64,000 nucleotides of DNA, taken from NCBI GenBank assembly GCA_016719575.1, contig JADJYV010000013.1:1674001-1738000 (forward strand), read 5' to 3'. Source of the DNA: Pseudobdellovibrionaceae bacterium. GTDB lineage: Bacteria > Bdellovibrionota > Bdellovibrionia > Bdellovibrionales > Bdellovibrionaceae. Each line of letters starts with the position of its first letter. Position 1 is the first letter of the stretch. Positions 48,634 through 57,411 of this stretch are shown here, piece after piece. The translations under genes and the position numbers were made by a program. Under the pieces are notes generated by a model, which saw only the letters and a program-made list of their open reading frames with translations, had not been told where the DNA came from and searched no databases.

Positions 48634-48642
48634 GGAAAATAT

Positions 48643-50115
48643 ATGAATTTAACAAGAGCGACCATTACCGAAATTGTAGAAGCGGTTAAAGCAAAGAGTG
48701 TCAGCGCCAAAGAGGTGACGGCTCATTTTTTAAAGCGCGCAGAAGAGCTAAATCCAAAACTGAACGCCTTTACAAGCTTTAATGTGAACGCAGTATCGCA
48801 AGCAGAAGAGATTGATGCTCGAATTGCGCGAGGCGAAGACCCCGGACCAATGGCCGGAGTTCCCTTTGGAATTAAGGAAATGCTTTGTACAAAGGGTCTG
48901 GTAACAAACGCTGGTTCTAAAATTTTGCAAAATTTTATTCCGCCTTACGACGCAACCGTGGTGGCTCGCCTTAAGAAGGCAGGCGTTGTTATCACAGGAA
49001 AGTTGAATCAAGACGAATTTGCAATGGGTTCCTCAAATGAAACCTCATACTTCGGCGGGGTTAAAAACCCTTGGAACTTAGACTGCGTTCCCGGAGGGTC
49101 CTCGGGCGGGTCTGCGGCAGCACAGGCGGCGCGCCTGTGTGCTGGCACGATTGGTACGGATACAGGAGGATCAATTCGTCAGCCCGCAAGTTTTTGTGGA
49201 ATAGTTGGTGTAAAGCCAACTTATGGCCGGGTGAGTAGATATGGAATTGTTGCGTACGCCTCTTCGCTAGATCAAGCAGGCCCAATGGTCAGTACGGTAA
49301 AGGACGCTGCCCTCACTCTTGAGGTGATTAGTGGACATGATGAAAAAGACTCTACGACCTCACAACGTAAGGTTCCTCGCTGGAGCCAAGAGCTTTCGTC
49401 AAACATTAAAGGCATGAAGATTGGCTTAATTAAAGAATATATGCAGGGCGGACTTCATGCAGATGTGCAAAAGACAGTGGATAATGCTGTCGACGCTTTA
49501 AAAAAAATGGGTGCAGAAATTGTTGAGGTGTCAATACCGATGACTGAGTATGCGGTACCAGTTTACTACCTTGTTGCGGCAAGCGAGGCATCGAGCAACT
49601 TGGCTAGATATGATGGGGTTAAATATGGTTATCGCGCAGAGTTTCAGAATTTGTCGGCAGTAGAGCTTGAAGACTTTTACGGGAAAACTCGCGGTCAAGG
49701 TTTTGGCAAAGAAGTAAAGCGAAGAATTATGCTCGGAACCTATTGCTTATCAAGCGGCTATTATGATGCCTATTACAACAAGGCCGGTCAGGTTCGGAGA
49801 ATGATTATGAACCAATATCTTGAGGCTTTCAAAAATTGCGATATTATTTTAAGTCCTGTAACGACGTCTCCTGCGTTTAAAATAGGCGAGAGAGTTTCGG
49901 ATCCTTTAACTATGTACTTAAATGATATTTTTACGACATCGACAAATCTCGCGGGTTTACCGGGGATGAGTGTGCCCTTTGGCATGTCGTCAGAAGGACT
50001 CCCGATCGGAATTCAACTAACGGCAACGCACTTTGAAGAGCAAGATATGTTAAATGTTGGATTCGCGCTCGAAGACGCCTCTCCTGTGAAAGGAAAAGTT
50101 CCCCATGTCATATAG
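48643..50115 (+). CDS. gatA: Aspartyl/glutamyl-tRNA amidotransferase subunit A
   Basis: Amidase subunit that supplies ammonia. The Ser-cisSer-Lys triad is visible: Lys in GVPFGIKEML, and the Ser residues in PGGSSGGSAAAQAA then GTDTGGSIRQPASFCG. The 490-residue length is typical. It overlaps gatB by 11 bp. An intact GatCAB implies transamidation of mischarged Glu-tRNAGln and/or Asp-tRNAAsn here. Confidence 0.97.
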   Translation: MNLTRATITEIVEAVKAKSVSAKEVTAHFLKRAEELNPKLNAFTSFNVNAVSQAEEIDARIARGEDPGPMAGVPFGIKEMLCTKGLVTNAGSKILQNFIPPYDATVVARLKKAGVVITGKLNQDEFAMGSSNETSYFGGVKNPWNLDCVPGGSSGGSAAAQAARLCAGTIGTDTGGSIRQPASFCGIVGVKPTYGRVSRYGIVAYASSLDQAGPMVSTVKDAALTLEVISGHDEKDSTTSQRKVPRWSQELSSNIKGMKIGLIKEYMQGGLHADVQKTVDNAVDALKKMGAEIVEVSIPMTEYAVPVYYLVAASEASSNLARYDGVKYGYRAEFQNLSAVELEDFYGKTRGQGFGKEVKRRIMLGTYCLSSGYYDAYYNKAGQVRRMIMNQYLEAFKNCDIILSPVTTSPAFKIGERVSDPLTMYLNDIFTTSTNLAGLPGMSVPFGMSSEGLPIGIQLTATHFEEQDMLNVGFALEDASPVKGKVPHVI

Positions 50116-51541
50116 AGGTTATGAAGCTGTTATTGGTATTGAAATTCACGTCCAATTAAACACACAAAGTAAGATGTTTTGCTCGGACTCCACTCAATTC
50201 AACGCGGGCGACAATGAAAACACATCTCCAGTTAGCGTTGGAATGCCGGGAACACTTCCAGTTGTAAACAAGAAGGCCATAGAGTTTGCGATTAAGACGG
50301 GGCTTGCTCTTGGCTGTCAAATAAGAAAAAAATCGGTGTTTGCACGTAAAAACTATTTCTACCCAGATTTACCAAAGGGCTATCAAATATCTCAGTATGA
50401 TCAGCCCCTCTGCGAACACGGAACAATCACCTTTAAGGTTGGTGATCAGCAAAAAACTGTGAGTATTACGCGGGCCCATCTCGAGGAAGATGCAGGCAAG
50501 TCCAATCACCAGGGCGATTTTACGATGATTAATTATAATCGCGCAGGAATTCCGCTACTCGAAATAGTTACTGGGCCTGATATGCGAACACCGCAAGAGG
50601 CCGCGGAGTACGGAAGGACGATTCGTCAAATTGTCCGATACTTGGGAGTTTGCGATGGTAATCTTGAAGAAGGCTCTATGAGATGTGACTGTAATGTGAG
50701 CGTGCGAAAAGCAGGGTCTGAAAAGCTTGGAACGCGAACGGAACTTAAAAACATTAACTCATTTCGTTTTGTAGAAAAAGCAATTGAGTATGAAATCGAA
50801 CGTCAAATTGACATGGTCGAAAGGGGCGAAAAAGTTTTGCAAGAAACACGACTCTGGGACCCTGATAAGAACAAAACTTTCACGATGAGAAGCAAGGAAG
50901 AAGCTCAAGATTATCGTTATTTTCCAGATCCTGATTTGCTGCCGTTAATTGTAACGGAAGAATTGATCCAGCGTATGAAAGCAGATCTTCCAGAGTTGCC
51001 AATTGCGCGTAAAAATAGATTTGTAGCTGAACACGGCCTGCCAGAATATGATGCCGGTGTGCTTACGGCCGAAAGTGATCTGGCTCAGTTTTATGAAGAA
51101 ACAGCCAAGGTGAGTGGCAACTTCAAAGGGGCCTCGAATTGGATTATGACGGAACTGCTGAGAGAGTTAAACAATAACAATCTTGAAATAAACGATTCTC
51201 CAATAACCCCCAAAAACTTAGGTCTATTGATTGGGATGATTGATAAGGGCACAATTTCTGGAAAAATTGCAAAGGCCGTTTTTCTCGATATGTGGAAGGA
51301 TAAAAAATCCCCCGAAGAAATTATTAAAGAAAAGGGACTTGTACAAATTTCTGACCCATCAACAGTGGAAAAAATTATAGATGAAGTTTTAACAGCAAAT
51401 GCACAACAAGTTGAAGATCATAAAACGGGAAAGAAAAAAAATCTATTTGGGTTTTTTGTCGGCGCGGTTATGAAAGCTTCTAAGGGGCAGGCAAATCCCG
51501 AAGTAGTTAACCAAATATTGCAGAAAAAATTGAATGGATAA
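50105..51541 (+). CDS. gatB: Aspartyl/glutamyl-tRNA amidotransferase subunit B
   Basis: Kinase and tRNA-binding subunit. Motifs are YEAVIGIEIHVQL, KNYFYPDLPKGYQISQYDQP, HLEEDAGKS and RAGIPLLEIVT in the catalytic part. A GatB/YqeY C-terminal domain ends GFFVGAVMKASKGQANPE. The 478-residue length is standard. It closes the gatCAB operon, followed 3 bp later by ppx/gppA. Confidence 0.97.
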   Translation: MSYRGYEAVIGIEIHVQLNTQSKMFCSDSTQFNAGDNENTSPVSVGMPGTLPVVNKKAIEFAIKTGLALGCQIRKKSVFARKNYFYPDLPKGYQISQYDQPLCEHGTITFKVGDQQKTVSITRAHLEEDAGKSNHQGDFTMINYNRAGIPLLEIVTGPDMRTPQEAAEYGRTIRQIVRYLGVCDGNLEEGSMRCDCNVSVRKAGSEKLGTRTELKNINSFRFVEKAIEYEIERQIDMVERGEKVLQETRLWDPDKNKTFTMRSKEEAQDYRYFPDPDLLPLIVTEELIQRMKADLPELPIARKNRFVAEHGLPEYDAGVLTAESDLAQFYEETAKVSGNFKGASNWIMTELLRELNNNNLEINDSPITPKNLGLLIGMIDKGTISGKIAKAVFLDMWKDKKSPEEIIKEKGLVQISDPSTVEKIIDEVLTANAQQVEDHKTGKKKNLFGFFVGAVMKASKGQANPEVVNQILQKKLNG

Positions 51542-51544
51542 AAC

Positions 51545-52462
51545 GTGAAAGTAGCAGCGCTTGATCTGGGAACAAATTCTTTTCTTTGCCTCATAGTGGA
51601 GGGCGACAAGACAGGAATTAAAAAGGTTTTATCGGATCAAGTTAGGATTGTCCGGCTTGGCCAGGGAGTCGATAAGAGTGGGCTCTTTAAACCAGAGGCC
51701 TTAGTTCGCGCGCGCGAGTGCTTGACGGATTTCAAAAAAGAAATCAACAAGATTGGCGTGGACTCTATTCTTGCGATGGCCACTTCGGCAGCCCGAGATG
51801 TGAAAAACGCAGAAGAACTTTTTCAAATTGGAAGTGACCTGCAGATTCCCATAGAAATAATTCCCGGGTCCGCCGAAGCTCGAATTACTTTTGCGGGCGC
51901 CACAGAAGGAGAGCTGAGCGGCGATCGAAATGTCGTTGTCGTTGATGTCGGCGGAGGTTCGACAGAGTTTATTTTAGGGAATTCAAAAAAAATTCATTTC
52001 TCGAAGAGCTTAGATATTGGCGCAGTTCGTCTGACTGAAAAGTTTATTACGACAAATCCAATTCTCAAACACGAACGCGATTTGACCGAGGCCCACGTCG
52101 ACGCGCAGTTGGACACGATCGTTGCGAATCTGAATAGTCAGCCGTTTGACAAAATAATTGCTGTTGCAGGAACGCCCTCGACACTCGCCGCTGCGATGTT
52201 AGGGGGCTTTGATGCTCAAAAAGTCCATGGCTATCTTTTATCTCAGGACGTATTAAGAAAATGGTGTGATCTCTTTGTCCAAACTAGCGTAGAAGATAGA
52301 ATTAAAAAGTATCAACTTGAGCCTGGACGTGCAGATGTCATATTTGCTGGAGCGACAATTCTCCATCGATTTCTATTAAAGACCAACAGGCCAGAAATGA
52401 TGGTTTCTACAAAGGGAGTTCGATATGGGGTCGCCCTTGAGGCTCTTTCTCGTATTATTTAG
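51545..52462 (+). CDS. Ppx/GppA-family phosphatase
   Basis: 305 residues of the actin-like ASKHA fold. Motifs are AALDLGTNSFLCLI, ATSAARDVKNAEEL, VVDVGGGSTEFILG and GRADVIFAGATIL. This is the two-lobe core without the extra C-terminal HD domain of long Ppx, so polyphosphatase or ppGpp-related pppGpp phosphatase activity is possible. Start GTG 51545 lies 3 bp after gatB. Its 3' end overlaps the DUF192 gene by 38 bp. Confidence 0.93.
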   Translation: MKVAALDLGTNSFLCLIVEGDKTGIKKVLSDQVRIVRLGQGVDKSGLFKPEALVRARECLTDFKKEINKIGVDSILAMATSAARDVKNAEELFQIGSDLQIPIEIIPGSAEARITFAGATEGELSGDRNVVVVDVGGGSTEFILGNSKKIHFSKSLDIGAVRLTEKFITTNPILKHERDLTEAHVDAQLDTIVANLNSQPFDKIIAVAGTPSTLAAAMLGGFDAQKVHGYLLSQDVLRKWCDLFVQTSVEDRIKKYQLEPGRADVIFAGATILHRFLLKTNRPEMMVSTKGVRYGVALEALSRII

Positions 52463-52883
52463 CTTAGTCTCGCTCAAAGCGGGATTGTGTTTCGGATCTG
52501 AAATTCATTTTGAAAAAGCAAAAATCCTTTTAGCGGGAAAAAGCATTTCGATTGAAATAGCCAAAACGCCCTCTGAACATGCCCAGGGTCTCATGTTCCG
52601 CAAGAAGCTTGGTTCAGATGAAGGAATGTTGTTTGTATTTGAAAACGAAGAAATTCGTCACTTTTGGATGAAAAACACCTTAATAGACCTAAGTATTGGA
52701 TATTTTGATAAAGATAAGGTGCTTGTTGATATACAAGAGATGACGGCAACGAGCCTTTTGGATGTAAAGCCTCCTTCTTATCCGAGTGCTAAACCGGCGA
52801 TGTATGCACTTGAGATGAATAAAGGCTGGTTTAGACGAAATGGCCTTAAGATCGGTCAAAAGTTCCAACTTTTAAAACGCTGA
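52425..52883 (+). CDS. DUF192 family exported protein
   Basis: 152 residues with a signal peptide (about 1-24, LVSLKAGLCFGS). The DUF192 body has IAKTPSEHAQGLMFRKKLGSDEGMLFVF, IRHFWMKNTLIDL and the ending PAMYALEMNKGWFRRNG. DUF192 proteins are small secreted proteins of unknown role in many bacteria. It overlaps ppx/gppA by 38 bp, an unusual long same-strand overlap. Confidence 0.92.
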   Translation: MGSPLRLFLVLFSLVSLKAGLCFGSEIHFEKAKILLAGKSISIEIAKTPSEHAQGLMFRKKLGSDEGMLFVFENEEIRHFWMKNTLIDLSIGYFDKDKVLVDIQEMTATSLLDVKPPSYPSAKPAMYALEMNKGWFRRNGLKIGQKFQLLKR

Positions 52884-52936
52884 CAATAGTCTAGCTGGTC
52901 TGGTTGAAATCCTAAATTATTTGCAAGGCTTCAGGA

Positions 52937-52985
52937 ACACTCTTATGCTTAGGTGAGTGTAGGTAAATTGAAACAGAACGTTTCA
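52937..52985. promoter_or_regulatory. Two dyads upstream of the LysM envelope gene
   Basis: ACACTC(N12)GAGTGT at 52937-52960 and TGAAAC(N5)GTTTCA at 52969-52985 are both perfect inverted repeats within 60 bp, 20-70 bp before the ATG. The second, a 17-bp compact dyad, looks like a helix-turn-helix operator. No regulator can be assigned. Confidence 0.45.
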
Positions 52986-53008
52986 GCGCGTTAATCAAGG
53001 ATGAATAT

Positions 53009-54334
53009 ATGCTAAAAAAATTTGTAGCTCTTTTTGCATGTTTGGGACTGGTTGTTCAGCTCTCAAGTTGCACTTCGAAAGACTCAAAAGAAGATGGCGG
53101 AGACATGGCTGTTGATGCAGCTGCAATGGATTCGGCCGAAGTAGAAAAAGTCGAAGGTGGTGAAAATCTCGACATTACAGCTGATGATTCCGGCGCCTCC
53201 CTTTCTGGAGAGGCTCTTCCTGAAGATGCTCTCGGCGAAACCACGGCGGCTTCAGGCGAAGATCCTATGGCAACTGTTGAAAAGTCGACTATGGATGTCC
53301 CCGCAGATGCTGGCGCACCGGCGCAAGATACAGCAGCTTCAGAGCCGCCACCTACGGTAGACCTACCGGCCGACACGTTAGGCGATTCCTCATTGCCGGC
53401 TGAGAGCGTGGTTGAAACGTCAACTTCAGGTGGAGACTCATCGGCTTCAGTCGCGTCGGAGCTTCCTCCCGTAGCTAAGTTCGATGAGCCCAAGCAAGAG
53501 CCAAAGCCTATGGCTTCTTACCGCAAAGTAGAGTCAACACCATGGACCGAGGGCGGCAAACTGTTGAATACAGTGTACGTTTCTCGGGATGGAGACACCT
53601 GGAAATCAGTAAGCACAATGATTTATGGGTCAGAAAAAGTTAGCGAGCTAAAAAAAATGAACCCGGCAATTAAATCGCGAAAGCTTAAAGCCGGTGACAA
53701 AGTCTATTATAACTCCCCTCACCGCCCTGAAGATTCGAATAAAGTTTTGGTGTATTACGAAGATAATGGAATGGCTCCAGAGGTCTACATCGCTAAAAGC
53801 GGCGATAACTTAAAAACGGTAGCAAAAGAGTTGTTTGGAAGCAAAGAGGCTTGGAAAGAGCTCTATGCGACGAATGAGTTTGAATCCAAAGGAAGCCTGG
53901 ATGAAGGCACACAAATAAAATATTGGAGGGGAGCTCCTCCCCCAATGAAGTCTGAGGTCGTGGCAGCAGCGCCGCCTCCAATTGAGGCTTCGGCTCCACC
54001 GATGGAATCGGCACCACCCGTAGCAGAGATGCCACCTCCTCAACCGGGCGAAATGGCGCCTCCGCCTCCGCCGCCACCTGAAATGGCAATGAACGATGTT
54101 CCACCGCCACCACCGCCGCCACCCGTCGAGGCAATTGCTCCTCCCCCTCCACCACCGCCGCCGCCAATGAAAGCGGTTGCTGAAAATAATGGTGAGATTT
54201 CAATGGGAGAGGATCAAACTCAAATGCTTGCAGCAGGAGCGATTGTCTTTGTTGGTTTGGCGTTGTTCATAATGTTAAGACGTCGACGTCGAAGAGAGTT
54301 AGAGCAGGCAATACAAGATACTCAAGTAGGATAA
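53009..54334 (+). CDS. Envelope lipoprotein with LysM-like domains, polyproline tail and C-terminal membrane segment
   Basis: 441 residues. Signal and lipobox LSSC with Cys21; an acidic Ala/Ser/Glu-rich region follows (about 25-165). Two LysM-like modules follow (about 190-240 and 255-305: VYVSRDGDTWKSVSTMIYG; EVYIAKSGDNLKTVAKELFG). About 315-390 is very rich in Pro with runs of seven to nine prolines. A single transmembrane helix (MLAAGAIVFVGLALFIML) ends in an Arg-rich cytoplasmic tail. The layout recalls FimV/peptidoglycan-binding scaffolds. LysM may bind peptidoglycan. Polyproline runs require EF-P. Confidence 0.85.
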   Translation: MLKKFVALFACLGLVVQLSSCTSKDSKEDGGDMAVDAAAMDSAEVEKVEGGENLDITADDSGASLSGEALPEDALGETTAASGEDPMATVEKSTMDVPADAGAPAQDTAASEPPPTVDLPADTLGDSSLPAESVVETSTSGGDSSASVASELPPVAKFDEPKQEPKPMASYRKVESTPWTEGGKLLNTVYVSRDGDTWKSVSTMIYGSEKVSELKKMNPAIKSRKLKAGDKVYYNSPHRPEDSNKVLVYYEDNGMAPEVYIAKSGDNLKTVAKELFGSKEAWKELYATNEFESKGSLDEGTQIKYWRGAPPPMKSEVVAAAPPPIEASAPPMESAPPVAEMPPPQPGEMAPPPPPPPEMAMNDVPPPPPPPPVEAIAPPPPPPPPPMKAVAENNGEISMGEDQTQMLAAGAIVFVGLALFIMLRRRRRRELEQAIQDTQVG

Positions 54335-54352
54335 ACACTGAATATTGAAAGA

Positions 54353-54378
54353 AAAAAGGACCCGAAAGGGTCCTTTTT
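54353..54378. terminator. Terminator after the LysM protein
   Basis: An 11-bp stem (AAAAAGGACCC/GGGTCCTTTTT, loop GAAA) with A and T runs on both sides. It overlaps the end region of the convergent PilZ gene and probably works in both directions. Confidence 0.88.
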
Positions 54379-54379
54379 A

Positions 54380-54745
54380 TTAAGAAACTTTTTTAAAGAT
54401 TTTATCTAAAACACTTCGTCGGCCTTCGCGACTGTTTTCCACAAAATAAATCAAGTCGTCGACGATTTGAACATCGCGATTATTTGTCGGAGCAAACTTG
54501 ACTCCACAACCGTGCGAATTGCACCAGATGACACAAGCGGCAATAGTTCTTTCTCGACCCCCGACAACAAATCGCAAGTGAAGTTTTTCGTTAGCTCTAA
54601 AGCCTTCACCTCGAACTTCGAGAAAAGCTCCAGATAAGCTAATGTTTTTTAGAATACCTTTGGTTTCTTCACGAGCATAATTTTTCTTAAACCCGACCTC
54701 TAAATAAAGGGCCGTTCGAGGCGCCGGAAATTTATTTGTTTCCAC
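54380..54745 (-). CDS. PilZ-like domain protein
   Basis: 121 residues from GTG 54745, which has AAAGGAG 8 nt upstream; longer frames to 54847 have poor ribosome sites. The body is PilZ-like: RTALYLEVGFKKNYAREETK, ILKNISLSGAFLEVRGEGF, LHLRFVVGGRERTI, IWCNSHGCGVKFAPTNNRD. PilZ proteins bind cyclic di-GMP, but the RxxxR motif is not clear here, so binding is doubtful. Role unknown. Confidence 0.75.
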   Translation of the reverse strand: METNKFPAPRTALYLEVGFKKNYAREETKGILKNISLSGAFLEVRGEGFRANEKLHLRFVVGGRERTIAACVIWCNSHGCGVKFAPTNNRDVQIVDDLIYFVENSREGRRSVLDKIFKKVS

Positions 54746-55101
54746 AATAAGTTCTCCTTTGGCGGTTACACAGAACATATCGGTTTTTATACAAAAAACT
54801 AAAGATCTTATCCCAAGACTAAGAAAGTAAACTACGAATCGAACCAAACAGAGACGCCGGGGGAGGTAATTATCTAGTTGATATTATTATTAAATATAGG
54901 AACGAAGGGGCAAGGCGAGTCTGCTGCCGGATTTCTGGTTGACAAAACTGGACCAATTTAGCAAAGTGAAGCAAGTCAAAGCAACAGTCTAATCCTCGTA
55001 CCTGGGGTTAGAATTCGTAGATACCTGTTAACTAAAACCAAGTTCTAATTCACCAAAAGCCAAAAAAATATCCAAAAAAAGTGATTTGTAAGGAGTAAAG
55101 T
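54746..55101. other. 356-bp gap: PilZ leader and rho leader
   Basis: No gene seen. It would hold the promoters of the PilZ gene (leftward) and rho (rightward). TTGACA at 54939-54944 is a possible rho -35 with a weak -10 at about 54962. No convincing hairpin, repeat or tRNA was found. An AAGGAG precedes the rho TTG start. Confidence 0.5.
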
Positions 55102-56880
55102 TTGTCAGACCCAAAAGATTCACAAAACGTTGAGGTTGTAAAAAAACGTTCGACTCGAGGAAAACCAAAACAAGAACCAGAGGCAAAGACCTTAGCGAGC
55201 TCCGATGTTCCTCCCACAATTGAGCCGAGAGCAGAGTCCGTGGCTCCCGTTGCAGCAACAACTTCAGAAGTGCCACCAGCAGTTGTCGCTCCGGCTTCAA
55301 AAGAAAACGTCGTTGAACGTCCTCAAGAGAACAGAGACCGCGGGGCAGATCGAGGCGATCGAAATGACAGAGGGGGATATCAAGGAGGCGGACACCGTCG
55401 ATTTGATAAAAACCAACAGCGCGGCGGAGGCCATCAAAAACATCAACATAACAATCAGCGCCGCGACAATAGAGATAACAACAGGGATAACTTTCAGAAA
55501 TTTGACCGTCAAGATAGACAAAACCGTTCTTATGGAGGCGAGGATGTTCACGCCGAAGAGTCCTCCACCTCGCAAAATTTAGACGCTGAATTAGCAGACA
55601 TCAACCTAACGGATGAAGAGAAAAGTTGGCTTAACTCTAAAGATCTTAAGTCAAAAAACATACAACAACTGACTGAGTTGGCACTTAAATTAAAAATTGA
55701 AAATGCCGCAGGAATGCGCCGTCAGGACATGATTTTCGAGATTCTTAAGCGCGCAGCTCGTCTTGGAGTTGATATTTATGGCTCCGGTGTTCTAGAGATC
55801 CTTCCGGATGGATATGGTTTTTTGCGCTCCCCCGACTACAACTATCTTCCGGGTCCTGATGATATTTATGTAAGTCCGTCGCAAATTCGTCGCTTTGGAT
55901 TACGAACAGGAGACACCGTAACAGGAACGGTTCGTCCGCCAAAAGAGGGCGAGAGATATTTCGCACTTTTAAAAGTGGATTCTCTCAACTTCGAAACCAC
56001 TGAAAACGGCAAAGACAAAATACTTTTCGACAACTTGACGCCGCTTTATCCAAATGAGCGTTTGAAGCTAGAGCACTCGCCGGCTGATTATACGACTCGA
56101 GTTGTGGACCTAATGGCTCCGCTTGGTAAGGGACAGCGCGCATTGATCGTTGCTCCGCCACGAACGGGTAAAACAGTACTTATGCAGCATATTGCAAATG
56201 CAATTACGGCAAATCATCCCGAGGTAAAGCTCATCGTGCTTCTCATCGACGAGCGACCCGAAGAGGTGACCGATATGCAAAGAACCGTGAAGGGCGAGGT
56301 CATCTCATCTACATTTGATGAGCCACCAACTCGTCACGTTCAAGTTGCTGAGATGGTTATTGAAAAAGCAAAGCGACTGGTTGAGCACAAACATGATGTG
56401 GTGATTCTATTGGATTCGATCACGCGTCTTGCTCGGGCTTATAATACAGTTGTGCCACCATCAGGAAAGATTTTATCAGGCGGTGTGGATTCCAACGCCC
56501 TTCATAAACCAAAAAGATTTTTCGGCGCAGCTCGAAATATCGAAGAGGGTGGATCCCTCACGATTATCGCGACAGCGCTTGTCGACACGGGGTCTCGTAT
56601 GGATGAAGTCATCTTTGAGGAGTTTAAGGGAACCGGCAATGCTGAGATTCACTTGGATCGAAAATTGATGGAAAAGCGAATTTTCCCGTGCATGGATATC
56701 AACAAATCAGGAACCCGAAAAGAAGATCTCCTTGTCGATAAAAGCGATTTGAATAGACTATGGATTCTTCGAAAGGTTTTGGCACCGATGAATGTTATTG
56801 ATGCCATGGAATTCTTGTTAGACAAGGTTCAGGGGACCAAGACAAATACGGATTTCTTGAAGGCCATGTCCGGAAACTAA
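55102..56880 (+). CDS. rho: Transcription termination factor Rho with long disordered N-terminal extension
   Basis: RNA helicase/translocase that ends transcription. The core begins at about residue 165: Rho N-domain ([20 protein letters not shown]), RNA-binding cold-shock fold ([20 protein letters not shown]), ATPase with Walker [14 protein letters not shown] and [13 protein letters not shown]. Residues about 75-165 are very rich in Arg, Gly, Asp, Asn, Gln and His ([14 protein letters not shown]), and 1-75 are Glu/Pro/Ala-rich. The total is 592 versus 419 in E. coli. Start TTG 55102 has AAGGAG upstream. The extension resembles RG-rich tails that promote RNA binding or condensation. Confidence 0.95.
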   Translation: MSDPKDSQNVEVVKKRSTRGKPKQEPEAKTLASSDVPPTIEPRAESVAPVAATTSEVPPAVVAPASKENVVERPQENRDRGADRGDRNDRGGYQGGGHRRFDKNQQRGGGHQKHQHNNQRRDNRDNNRDNFQKFDRQDRQNRSYGGEDVHAEESSTSQNLDAELADINLTDEEKSWLNSKDLKSKNIQQLTELALKLKIENAAGMRRQDMIFEILKRAARLGVDIYGSGVLEILPDGYGFLRSPDYNYLPGPDDIYVSPSQIRRFGLRTGDTVTGTVRPPKEGERYFALLKVDSLNFETTENGKDKILFDNLTPLYPNERLKLEHSPADYTTRVVDLMAPLGKGQRALIVAPPRTGKTVLMQHIANAITANHPEVKLIVLLIDERPEEVTDMQRTVKGEVISSTFDEPPTRHVQVAEMVIEKAKRLVEHKHDVVILLDSITRLARAYNTVVPPSGKILSGGVDSNALHKPKRFFGAARNIEEGGSLTIIATALVDTGSRMDEVIFEEFKGTGNAEIHLDRKLMEKRIFPCMDINKSGTRKEDLLVDKSDLNRLWILRKVLAPMNVIDAMEFLLDKVQGTKTNTDFLKAMSGN

Positions 56881-56919
56881 GCGTAACCATTTAAAATAAC
56901 TAATGTTTTTATTATAGAG

Positions 56920-56946
56920 GCGAGGCAAAAGATGATTTTGTCTCGC
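56920..56946 (+). other. Hairpin after rho
   Basis: Stem of 11 bp with one G-T pair (GCGAGGCAAAA/TTTTGTCTCGC, loop GATGA), 40 bp past the rho stop, but without a following T run. It could be an mRNA 3'-end stabiliser or mark a Rho-dependent end. Confidence 0.5.
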
Positions 56947-57048
56947 TGAAAAGATTAGCGATTTAAGGTTGGACATTTGTTAACTCTCTATGTTACAAAA
57001 TCGAGCCTTACGACCAATAATATTCAATATTTAGAAGAGGAATAGGTC

Positions 57049-57294
57049 ATGAAAAAAGAGCTTCATCCAAAAGTTAACACTGTTGTTTTCAAAGATATTT
57101 CTTGTGATTACAGCTTTCTGGGCACGTCAACTATGAACTCCAATGAAAAGGTCAAATGGGAAGACGGTAAAGAGTATCCTTTGATTAAAGTTGAGATTTC
57201 TTCAGCATCACACCCTTTCTTTACTGGTAAACAGCGCGTGCTTGATACAGAGGGGCGCATTGACCGCTTTAAGAAAAAATACGGAAGAAAATAA
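57049..57294 (+). CDS. rpmE: 50S ribosomal protein L31 type B
   Basis: 81-residue L31. The start is [18 protein letters not shown], and the ending is [26 protein letters not shown], characteristic of L31. The zinc-binding CxxC pairs are absent (only one Cys), so it is the zinc-free type B (C-minus) form. It lies between rho and prfA, a common position for L31. Confidence 0.95.
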   Translation: MKKELHPKVNTVVFKDISCDYSFLGTSTMNSNEKVKWEDGKEYPLIKVEISSASHPFFTGKQRVLDTEGRIDRFKKKYGRK

Positions 57295-57336
57295 ATGCAT
57301 AAATCCCGACAGCTTGCTGGAGGGTGGCTTTATAAG

Positions 57337-57369
57337 AATGCGGTCCAACATGAGGCCGCATTTGTTTTT
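57337..57369 (+). terminator. Probable terminator after rpmE
   Basis: Stem AATGCGGTC paired with a GGCCGCATT-containing arm (one G-T pair, loop about 8 nt), followed by TTGTTTTTC. It lies 42 bp past the rpmE stop and may separate it from prfA. Confidence 0.65.
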
Positions 57370-57411
57370 CTGGACCTATTTGATTACTGCTCGCGGATAG
57401 AGGCTTGAAAG

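Noticed and set aside
53056..54203. Long minus-strand frames opposite the LysM/polyproline gene
   Set aside because: Composition mirrors the Pro/Ala-rich plus-strand gene; no start signals.
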